Source: CAIWHR01 sp963843595 (lineage in GTDB: Bacteria; Pseudomonadota; Gammaproteobacteria; Burkholderiales; Casimicrobiaceae). From it: a DNA stretch of 64,000 bases. The notes below the pieces were generated by a model. The model was not told where the DNA came from and did not search any database. It saw only the letters and a list, made by a program, of their open reading frames with translations. The DNA lies in contig CAWJLG010000012.1 of the NCBI GenBank assembly GCA_963843595.1, forward strand, positions 186,001-250,000, read 5' to 3'. Made by a program: the position numbers and the translations under genes. Positions 8,753 through 15,711 of this stretch are shown one piece after another; positions within the stretch are counted from its first letter, which is position 1; every line of letters begins with the position of its first letter.

Positions 8753-11521
8753 TCAGTGCGCCCGCTCCCAGCTGGGGCCGCTGCCGACGTCGACGACGAG
8801 CGGCACCGCGAGAGTGGCGACGCCGGTCATCTTCTTCGCGAGCTCGGCCTTGACGTGCGCGAGCTCACGCTCCGGCACCTCGAGTACGAGCTCGTCGTGA
8901 ACCTGCAGCACGAGCCGCGCAGCGAAGCGCTCGCGGTCGAGCCAGCCCTGCACTTCGATCATCGCCAGCTTGATCAGATCGGCGGCCGTTCCCTGCATCG
9001 GCGCGTTGATCGCCGCCCGCTCCGCCGCGGCGCGCCGTGGCCCGCCCGCCGCCCGGATGTCGGGCAGCCATAACCGGCGCCCGAACACGGTCTCCACGTA
9101 ACCCTGCGCACGCGCGAGCTCGCGCGTGCGCTGCATGTAGTCGGCCACGCCCGGGTAACGCTGAAAATATTTTTCGATGAACTGCTGCGCCGCGCCGCGC
9201 TCGATGCCGAGCTGTGTCGCCAGTCCGAAGGCGCCCATCCCGTAGATCAGCCCGAAATTGACGGCCTTGATGTAGCGCCGCTGGTCGGACGTCACGTCGG
9301 CGACCGGCACGCCGAAGATGTCGGCCGCGGTTGCCTTGTGGATGTCCGCGCCCTCGTGAAAGGCCTTCACCAGCGCGGGATCGCCGGAGAGGTGCGCCAT
9401 GATCCGGAGCTCGATCTGCGAGTAATCGGCCGAGACGATGGCGTGGCCCGGCGGCGCAATGAAGGCCTCGCGGATGCGCCGACCTTCGACCGTGCGCACC
9501 GGTATGTTCTGCAGATTGGGATCGCTCGACGCGAGACGCCCGGTGACCGCGGTCGCTTGCGCGAACGTCGTGTGCACGCGGCCCGTGCGCCGGTTCACCA
9601 TCTGCGGCAGCTTGTCGGTGTACGTCGACTTGAGCTTGGTCAGCGCCCGATGTTCGAGCAGGACCCTGGGCAGCGGGTAATCCGCGGCAAGCTCGGTGAG
9701 GACCTCCTCGTCCGTCGACGGCTGGCCGGTCGCCGTCTTGCGCAGCGTCGGCAGCTTCATCTTCTGGAACAGGATCTCGCCGAGCTGCTTCGGCGACGCG
9801 AGATTGAACGGCTGACCGGCAAGCTGGAACGCCTGCTGCTCCAGTGCCATCGCCTTTTCGCCGAGCTCGCGGCTCTGCGCGGCGAGAAGCGCCGCGTCGA
9901 CGAGCACTCCCTCGCGCTCCATCCGAAACAGCACTTCGCGGACGGGCATCTCGATTCCCATGTACACGTGGTCGAGCTTCGCGTCGGCGTGGACGCGCGG
10001 ATGGAGCGCGCGGTGGAGCTGCAGCGTGATGTCGGCGTCCTCGGCCGAGTACGCCGCGGCGTCCTCGATGCTGACCTGGTCGAACCCGATCTGCTTCGCG
10101 CCCTTGCCCGCGACGTCCGCATACGTGATCGTCTTCACGTTGAGGTGGCGCCAGGCGAGGTTGTCCATGTCGTGCGGCTTGTGCGACTCCAGCACGTAGG
10201 ACTCGAGCAGCGTGTCGTGCGCCACGCCGGCGAGCGTCAGCCCGTGGTTGGCCAGCACGTGCTCGTCGTACTTGACGTTCTGGCCGAGCTTCCTTTTCGC
10301 AGGATCGGCGAACCACGGCTGCAGTCGTCGGAGCACCGTATCGAGATCGAGCTGATCGGGCACACCGGCATAACGGTGCGCGAGCGGGATGTAGCACGCA
10401 TGGCCCGGCACGATCGCGAACGAGAGCCCCACGATTCGCGCCTCGAGTGGATCGAGACTCGTCGTCTCGGTGTCGAAGCACACGAGATCCGCTTGGCCGA
10501 TTGCCGCGAGCCAGCGATCGAAGGTCTTCGTGTCGAGCACCGTCTCGTAGTGCCGAGGCACGGGCGGCGGCGCATGGGGCGACGGCGAATCGGTGTCGGC
10601 GTACATTCGCGTGTCGACCTTCGCCGCACGCTCGACGATGGCGCCCGCGGCGTCGACCGCCGCCGCCATTCCCGAACCGCCCTGCATGTCACGCAGCCAG
10701 CTCTTGAACTCGAAGCGGTCGAACAGCGACCGCAGCCGTTCTGCATCGGCCGGCTCCAGCTTCAGATCCTTCGGCGCGACCGGCAGCGCACAGTCGGTCT
10801 TCACGGTGAGGAGCCTCCGGCCCGTCGGCAGCCAGCCCAGCGTCGCGCGCAGATTTTCGCCCACGACGCCCGGAATCTCCGCGGCGTGCGCGACGACGTT
10901 GTCCAGGGTTCCGTACTGCGCGAGCCACTTCGCCGCCGTCTTCGGACCGACCTTCGGCACGCCGGGCACGTTGTCGACGGTGTCGCCCGTGAGCGCCAGC
11001 AGGTCGAGGATCTGATCGGCGCGCACGCCAAATTTGTTCACCACACCGGGTTCGTCGAGGGTCTCGTTGCTCATCGTGTTGACGAGCGTGATGCCGGGCT
11101 TGACGAGCTGCGCCAGGTCCTTGTCCGACGTCGAGATCAACGTGTCGATGCCGGCCGCCGATGCCTGCGCGGCCAGAGTCCCGATCACGTCGTCGGCTTC
11201 CACCCCATCGACCATCAGCAATGGCCATCCGTGAGCGCGCACCAGTTCGTGCAGCGGCTCGATCTGGCGGACCAGATCCTCCGGCATTGGCGGTCGGTGC
11301 GCCTTGTACTCGGGATACCACTCGTCGCGAAAAGTCTTGCCCGGCGCGTCGAACACAACGGCGAAGTAATCCGGCTTGCCGTCCTCCACCATTCGGCGCA
11401 ACATCGCCACGACTCCGCGCAGGGCGCCCGTCGGCTCCCCTTGCGACGTGCGCAAGTCGGGCAGCGCATGGAACGCGCGGTACAGGTACGACGACCCATC
11501 CACGAGTACGAGCAAAGGCAT
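8753..11521 (-). CDS. polA: DNA polymerase I
   Basis: A 922-residue Pol I with all three modules: an N-terminal 5'-3' exonuclease (LLVLVDGSSYLYRAFHAL, DGVEADDVIG, SDKDLAQLV), a 3'-5' proofreading domain with the DEDD start FDTETTSLDP, and the polymerase domain with SADYSQIELRIMAHLS, KAVNFGLIYGMG and QVHDELVLE. It acts in Okazaki fragment maturation and repair. The start codon at 11521-11519 overlaps the ATG of the divergent LOG gene by two bases, so any 5' leader and promoter must lie inside the neighbouring coding region. No clear ribosome-binding site precedes the ATG. Confidence 0.97.
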   Translation of the reverse strand: MPLLVLVDGSSYLYRAFHALPDLRTSQGEPTGALRGVVAMLRRMVEDGKPDYFAVVFDAPGKTFRDEWYPEYKAHRPPMPEDLVRQIEPLHELVRAHGWPLLMVDGVEADDVIGTLAAQASAAGIDTLISTSDKDLAQLVKPGITLVNTMSNETLDEPGVVNKFGVRADQILDLLALTGDTVDNVPGVPKVGPKTAAKWLAQYGTLDNVVAHAAEIPGVVGENLRATLGWLPTGRRLLTVKTDCALPVAPKDLKLEPADAERLRSLFDRFEFKSWLRDMQGGSGMAAAVDAAGAIVERAAKVDTRMYADTDSPSPHAPPPVPRHYETVLDTKTFDRWLAAIGQADLVCFDTETTSLDPLEARIVGLSFAIVPGHACYIPLAHRYAGVPDQLDLDTVLRRLQPWFADPAKRKLGQNVKYDEHVLANHGLTLAGVAHDTLLESYVLESHKPHDMDNLAWRHLNVKTITYADVAGKGAKQIGFDQVSIEDAAAYSAEDADITLQLHRALHPRVHADAKLDHVYMGIEMPVREVLFRMEREGVLVDAALLAAQSRELGEKAMALEQQAFQLAGQPFNLASPKQLGEILFQKMKLPTLRKTATGQPSTDEEVLTELAADYPLPRVLLEHRALTKLKSTYTDKLPQMVNRRTGRVHTTFAQATAVTGRLASSDPNLQNIPVRTVEGRRIREAFIAPPGHAIVSADYSQIELRIMAHLSGDPALVKAFHEGADIHKATAADIFGVPVADVTSDQRRYIKAVNFGLIYGMGAFGLATQLGIERGAAQQFIEKYFQRYPGVADYMQRTRELARAQGYVETVFGRRLWLPDIRAAGGPRRAAAERAAINAPMQGTAADLIKLAMIEVQGWLDRERFAARLVLQVHDELVLEVPERELAHVKAELAKKMTGVATLAVPLVVDVGSGPSWERAH

Positions 11522-12248
11522 GATGATTCAGACGAGCAAGATTCCGCAGCTCTTCGATCCGCAGGCGCATTACACCTCGAACGGGCAGGAAGCCTGGCGG
11601 GTGCTGGGGATTATGGCAGAGTTCGCCGCCGCGACCGAAAGGCTGCGCGGGATCCGTCCCGCGGTGTCGATGTTCGGCAGCGCGCGCATCAACGCCGGGC
11701 ATCCGTGGTTCGAGAAGACCGAGCGGATCGCGCGGCTGCTCTCCGACGCGGGCTTCTCGGTGATCTCCGGCGGCGGTCCGGGGCTGATGGAAGCGGCCAA
11801 CCGCGGCGCGTATGCCGGCAAGTCGCCCGCGATCGGGCTCAACATCCTGCTACCGCACGAGACGAGCGGCAACGAGTTCCAGGACGTCGGTTTCAACTTT
11901 CGCTACTTCTTCGCGCGCAAGATGATGTTCGTGCGCTTCGCGTCGGCGTACGTCGTGCTGCCCGGCGGCTTCGGTACGCTCGACGAGCTCTCCGAATGCC
12001 TGACGCTGGTGCAGACCGGCAAGAGCCGGCGCATTCCGATCATCCTCGTCGGCGGGTCGTTCTGGCAGGGCTTGCTCGACTGGATGAAGACTAGTCTCGT
12101 CGGCGAAGGTGTCATCAGCCCCGGCGACATCGACCTGATGCGCGTGATCGAGGAGCCCGAGGAAATCGTCGAGGCGATCTTCGATTTCTACGAATCGCGC
12201 GGGTTCCAGCCGACCCGCGAAGAGCGCGAGAAGATGCTCAATCTCTGA
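11520..12248 (+). CDS. LOG family protein (nucleotide 5'-monophosphate phosphoribohydrolase-like)
   Basis: A 242-residue member of the TIGR00730/LOG family, often mislabelled lysine decarboxylase. It has the Rossmann core with GGGPGLMEAANRGA and the family signature PGGFGTLDELSE, which form the phosphoribohydrolase active site that removes ribose phosphate from nucleotide monophosphates. Two tandem ATGs (11520 and 11523) are possible starts. AAAGG lies too close to the first for a standard Shine-Dalgarno and slightly better before the second. The start overlaps the polA start on the other strand. Physiological substrate unknown. Confidence 0.85.
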   Translation: MMIQTSKIPQLFDPQAHYTSNGQEAWRVLGIMAEFAAATERLRGIRPAVSMFGSARINAGHPWFEKTERIARLLSDAGFSVISGGGPGLMEAANRGAYAGKSPAIGLNILLPHETSGNEFQDVGFNFRYFFARKMMFVRFASAYVVLPGGFGTLDELSECLTLVQTGKSRRIPIILVGGSFWQGLLDWMKTSLVGEGVISPGDIDLMRVIEEPEEIVEAIFDFYESRGFQPTREEREKMLNL

Positions 12249-12383
12249 GTGCATCCGGTACCGGTGTCCGGCAAGGCACTGCCGGGGGCTTGACCGTGCG
12301 GAAGAACGAATGGCGCGGTTCGGCAAGTGCCGCGACACTTCGTCGCGTGTCCAACCACGCCGATCTCGCCACGAGGCACGCTC

Positions 12384-12410
12384 TGGTAAAATCGGATTCG
12401 CTCCGAATCC
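12384..12410 (+). promoter_or_regulatory. Candidate extended -10 promoter and adjacent hairpin before the DUF2782 gene
   Basis: TGGTAAAAT at 12384-12392 is an extended -10 (TGn-TAAAAT) with no recognisable -35. Directly after it a perfect 7-bp hairpin (ggattcg 12394-12400, cgaatcc 12404-12410) occupies the space just before the ATG at 12415, leaving no visible Shine-Dalgarno. Confidence 0.4.
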
Positions 12411-12414
12411 CCGC

Positions 12415-12798
12415 ATGATTCGACTCCACGCCCTGCCGCGCATTGCCCCGGTCGCCCTGGTTTTCGCGGCCTCGCTGGCGCTTGCGCAGAACGCGTTGCC
12501 GCCTCCGATGCAACCGCCACCCCTGCCGCCGCCGGCGCTCGAGCCGCTGCCGCACATCCCGCCGCCACCCGAAATCGCTACCGATCCGGATCTCGAACCG
12601 CAGGTGACGATCAGCCGGCGCGAGGGCGACACCGTCGAGGAGGCGCGCGTGGGGGGCAAGATCGTCTGGATCAAGGTCACGCCGCGCCACGGCAAGGCGT
12701 ACTACCTCGTCCCGGACGCGGGCGCCAACACCTACATCCGCCGCGACAGCCTCGATTCGGGCCTCAAGGTTCCGATGTGGGTCATTTTCACCTTCTGA
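12415..12798 (+). CDS. DUF2782 periplasmic protein
   Basis: A 127-residue exported protein. Residues 1-25 form a Sec signal peptide (PRIAPVALVFAASLALA, cleavage after AQNA or nearby), then a Pro-rich linker (PPPMQPPPLPPP) and the DUF2782 domain with EPQVTISRREGDTVEEARVGGKI cut short by IWIKVTP-like strands, YYLVPD and the C-terminal VPMWVIFTF. DUF2782 genes are typically found next to thrB and polA in betaproteobacteria, as here. The function is unknown. Confidence 0.8.
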   Translation: MIRLHALPRIAPVALVFAASLALAQNALPPPMQPPPLPPPALEPLPHIPPPPEIATDPDLEPQVTISRREGDTVEEARVGGKIVWIKVTPRHGKAYYLVPDAGANTYIRRDSLDSGLKVPMWVIFTF

Positions 12799-12860
12799 GC
12801 CGATACTGATTCACGCTGGATTCCGATCGTCCCGCGCCTGACGCGCGGGCCGTGCGCCCG

Positions 12861-13853
12861 ATGTCGGTCTATACCCTCGTCACCCCCGAAGAGCTCGACG
12901 CCTGGCTGGCCCGCTACAGCGTCGGGACGCTGATCGAACTCGCGCCGATCGCAGCCGGCATCGAGAACACCAACTACTTCCTCACGACGACCCGCGGCCG
13001 GTGGGTCCTGACGCTCTACGAGCGGTTGCCGGCGGACGAGCTGCCGTTCTACCTCAACCTGATGGCGCACCTCGCGCGCGCGGGCGTCGAGTGCCCGGCG
13101 CCGGAGCCGGACCGCTCCGGGGCGCTGTTCAGCATGCTGAACGGCAAGCCGGCCAGCGTGGTGACGCGCGTCGATGGGGTGCCGATGGCCGAGCCGGACG
13201 CCGCCCATTGCGCCGCGGTCGGCGCCGCGCTCGCGCGGCTGCACGCCGCGTCATCGACGTACCGGCCGCGCCTCACCAACCGGCGAGGACCCGGCTGGTG
13301 GCGTCAGGCAGCGCGGGCGGTGCGGCCGTTTCTCGACGAAGATCAGAATGCGTTTCTCGCCGAGGAAATCAGGTTCCAGACCGGTTTCGGCAAGGGCAAG
13401 CTTCCCAAGGGCGCGATCCACGGCGACCTCTTCTGCGACAACGTGCTCTTCGTCGGCACCCGCGTGTCCGGCATCATCGATTTCGGATTTGCCGCGACCG
13501 ACTTCCTCGCCTACGACCTTGCAATCACCGTCAACGACTGGTGCATCGTGAAGAGCGGCGAGGCGAAAGGCGCGCTGGTGCCGGAGCTCGTCACGGCGCT
13601 GATCGGCGCGTACGACGCCATCCGGCCGCTCAACGTCGACGAGCGCACGCAGTGGCCGGCGCTGCTGCGCGCGGCCGCGTTGCGCTTCTGGCTCTCGCGT
13701 CTGTACGACCTTCATCTGCCCCGCCCCGGCGAACTCGTGCACGCACACGATCCGATGCATTTCGAGCGCATTCTCCGCGACCGCGTCGAACGGCCGTCGC
13801 GCCTCCCGGACGCCGGCGGCCCGATCGCGAGTGCGACGCAGGCGGCCACGTGA
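12861..13853 (+). CDS. thrB: Homoserine kinase (ThrB, aminoglycoside-phosphotransferase fold)
   Basis: A 330-residue kinase that phosphorylates homoserine to O-phosphohomoserine in threonine synthesis. It is the APH-fold type used by many proteobacteria rather than the GHMP type. Key motifs: the catalytic loop IHGDLFCDNVLF (HxDxxxxN) and metal-binding IIDFGFA (DFG). ATG 12861 (MSVYTLVTPEEL) matches the usual family start; a GTG at 12852 is also in frame. Its TGA overlaps the GTG of the next gene (GTGA), indicating coupling with the downstream membrane protein. Confidence 0.93.
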   Translation: MSVYTLVTPEELDAWLARYSVGTLIELAPIAAGIENTNYFLTTTRGRWVLTLYERLPADELPFYLNLMAHLARAGVECPAPEPDRSGALFSMLNGKPASVVTRVDGVPMAEPDAAHCAAVGAALARLHAASSTYRPRLTNRRGPGWWRQAARAVRPFLDEDQNAFLAEEIRFQTGFGKGKLPKGAIHGDLFCDNVLFVGTRVSGIIDFGFAATDFLAYDLAITVNDWCIVKSGEAKGALVPELVTALIGAYDAIRPLNVDERTQWPALLRAAALRFWLSRLYDLHLPRPGELVHAHDPMHFERILRDRVERPSRLPDAGGPIASATQAAT

Positions 13854-14689
13854 GCGAAGTACCGCGCGACATCCCGATCACGCGTCACGACGCGGGTCGC
13901 GGCGTCATCTGGCTGAAAGACGCCTACGGAATGCTGTCGCTGCACCGGGTGCCGTGGCTGATGCTCCTGCTCCTCTACTACCTGGTGCTCGGCCTCGTCG
14001 ATCTCGTGCCGTACGTCGGACAGCTCGCGGTGCCGATCCTCAAACCCGTGTTCGCCATCGGCTTCCTCGCCGCGGCGTGGACGCAGGAGCGCGGCGGCAC
14101 GCCGGAATTGCGCCTCCTTTTCCAGGGCTTTCGCTCGAACCTGCGTGCGCTGCTTCCGCTGGGACTATTCCTCCTCGTCGGCATCACGCTGGCGGTGCTG
14201 GCGACGGCGCTGGTCGACGGCGGCCAGCTGGTCGACGTCCTGTCCGGGCGGGTAAAGCTCGACGAAAACACGCTGGTCGGCGGACGCGTCCAGCTCGCGA
14301 TGCTGTTCGCTGCGATCTGCGCGCTTCCGGTGCTGCTCGCCATGTGGTTCGCGCCCGCGCTGGTCGTGTTCCAGGATTGCAGCGCGGCACGCGCGCTCGC
14401 GACGAGCCTGCGCGCCGCACTCGTCAACTGGAAGCCGATCGCCGTCTACGGGTTGCTGCTGTTCTTCTTCGGTGGCGTGGTGCCGACCGTGGCCACGCTA
14501 CTGATCTCGGCGCTGATGCCGGAGTCGATCGCGCTGGTGGTCGCGTTGTTGGTGCTCATGCCGTACCTGTTCCTCTTCGTCGCCACGCTGCACATCTCCG
14601 ACTACGTGAGCTATCGCGACATCTTCCACGTCGATGAACCGCCCACGCCCGACGACGACGCCGGCCCCCCGTCGCAGACGCCGCTCTGA
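13850..14689 (+). CDS. BPSS1780-type multi-pass membrane protein (second copy)
   Basis: A 279-residue inner-membrane protein with about six hydrophobic helices, beginning at GTG 13850 that overlaps the thrB stop by four bases. It shares with the protein at 5410-6207 the WFAPALVVF motif, the following A-xx-S-x-R-A-x-x-N segment and C-terminal SYRDIF, so the two are paralogues. It ends with an acidic Pro-rich tail (PPTPDDDAGPPSQTPL). No function is known for this family; its coupling to thrB is conserved-looking but not explanatory. Confidence 0.78.
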   Translation: MSEVPRDIPITRHDAGRGVIWLKDAYGMLSLHRVPWLMLLLLYYLVLGLVDLVPYVGQLAVPILKPVFAIGFLAAAWTQERGGTPELRLLFQGFRSNLRALLPLGLFLLVGITLAVLATALVDGGQLVDVLSGRVKLDENTLVGGRVQLAMLFAAICALPVLLAMWFAPALVVFQDCSAARALATSLRAALVNWKPIAVYGLLLFFFGGVVPTVATLLISALMPESIALVVALLVLMPYLFLFVATLHISDYVSYRDIFHVDEPPTPDDDAGPPSQTPL

Positions 14690-14714
14690 CAACGCACCGG
14701 CTGTTGCACCGGCC

Positions 14715-14985
14715 GTGAACGGCCGATCCGCGACCGCGCCGCGAACCGGCCACGCGCGCTGGGTGCCGGGGCTCGCGATGTTTGCGCACTATCCGCGCGA
14801 CGCGCTGCACGGCGACGTCGTCGCCGGCGTGTCCGCATTCCTCGTGATGATTGCATCGGTGCTCGCCTACTCCGTACTGGTCGACGTGGCGCCGGTGACC
14901 GGCCTCCACGCCGCCATCGGCGGCATGATGCGCTACGCCTGTTCTCGCGCGCCACCCCGGTAATCGCCGGGCCCAATGAGTCCTG
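14715..14985 (+). pseudogene. Truncated SulP-family anion transporter fragment
   Basis: The frame from GTG 14715 encodes the first part of a SulP (sulfate/bicarbonate) permease: WVPGLAMFAHYPRDALHGD, GVSAFLVMIASVLAYSVL and VTGLHAAIGGMMRYA. A one-base loss near 14940 (GCCTGTTC where GCC CTG TTC is expected) shifts the frame. Homology continues in the new frame as LFSRATPVIAGPNESW up to about 14985 and then stops abruptly. A SulP protein normally has over 450 residues, so only the N-terminal two helices remain. The break coincides with the end of the minus-strand Rhs module, suggesting that this module's arrival removed the rest. Confidence 0.7.
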
Positions 14986-15011
14986 GGAGCGGCGGACTGA
15001 GACACCTGTCG

Positions 15012-15284
15012 TCAGTCGGGCTTCGACGTGGGTGCATTGTCTTTGCGGACTCGACGGATTACCCATATCGTGCATACGGACCAGAAAAAGAAGGCCACGA
15101 GGCTAATTGGAATCGAAATGCGATAGAAGGGGTCGACATATCCAGCTCCAATCCACCCTGCAACGTGAAGCAGTAAGGACAATGAGACCGTAGATAGCAT
15201 CACGGCAAACCAGAAGCGGTTGACGAACCGAGCGAGGACTAGCGGCATGATTAGTATGCCCAGCAGAACCACTACGTTTTCCAT
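15012..15284 (-). CDS. Small three-helix membrane protein, candidate immunity protein for the PLA2-like toxin domain
   Basis: A 90-residue protein with three hydrophobic segments at about residues 3-18, 26-47 and 60-80 and a basic C-terminal tail (IRRVRKDNAPTSKPD). Its ATG at 15284 lies one base after the TGA of the PLA2-like frame, the spacing expected of a co-translated toxin-immunity pair. I recognise no named family. A membrane-embedded immunity protein would suit a phospholipase delivered to the periplasm. Function inferred from position and topology only. The DNA here is visibly less GC-rich than its surroundings. Confidence 0.6.
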   Translation of the reverse strand: MENVVVLLGILIMPLVLARFVNRFWFAVMLSTVSLSLLLHVAGWIGAGYVDPFYRISIPISLVAFFFWSVCTIWVIRRVRKDNAPTSKPD

Positions 15285-15285
15285 G

Positions 15286-15711
15286 TCAGCAACATTTCTT
15301 ACGCGCTGCGTCAAACCACTTCTTTCCATCTGCGATTGCAGAGTCGCAATAGGCATTGGCTAACCATCGGCACTCGGGAAGCACGCTGCCGCCACGGCGC
15401 TTTCTTGTCACATCGCAGGCTTTCTTCAAACACGCGCAAAACGCCTGATCGCAGTTCTCCCGCGTCGGTCTATTCTTGCAATCATCGTAACAATTGTCAT
15501 GATCGTCGCAGCATTGACGGAAGTCGACGAACCCCCAACCATCGGGAATGAAATTCTCGAGAAGCTGTCCGTTGGGGCCGCAGCCCACAAGGTTTTTTCC
15601 ATCACCATACCCGCCACGGCCAAACCGGGGCGGCGCAATCTTGCCGGGAGGCGGTGCTCGTCCTAATAGGCCGCGCGGATCCGCGATTGCAGTCGGCATG
15701 CCGCTAGACAT
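15286..15711 (-). CDS. Phospholipase A2-like domain, C-terminal toxin part of the Rhs protein
   Basis: A 141-residue Cys-rich frame with the secreted PLA2 signature: GCGPNG (calcium-loop-like), then CCDDHDNCYDDC holding the catalytic His-Asp and paired cysteines, then CDQAFCACLKKAC, with the late Asp that completes the catalytic dyad. Its ATG overlaps the end of the Rhs frame by eight bases (ATGTCTAG). Deleting one T at about 15706 fuses the frames so that the Rhs core NTYSYV runs into SGMPTAIADPRGLLG, a normal Rhs core ending. The parent gene was therefore very likely a single Rhs-PLA2 polypeptide. Whether the separate frame is now made on its own, by reinitiation at the overlapping ATG, cannot be told from sequence. 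Confidence 0.75.
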   Translation of the reverse strand: MSSGMPTAIADPRGLLGRAPPPGKIAPPRFGRGGYGDGKNLVGCGPNGQLLENFIPDGWGFVDFRQCCDDHDNCYDDCKNRPTRENCDQAFCACLKKACDVTRKRRGGSVLPECRWLANAYCDSAIADGKKWFDAARKKCC

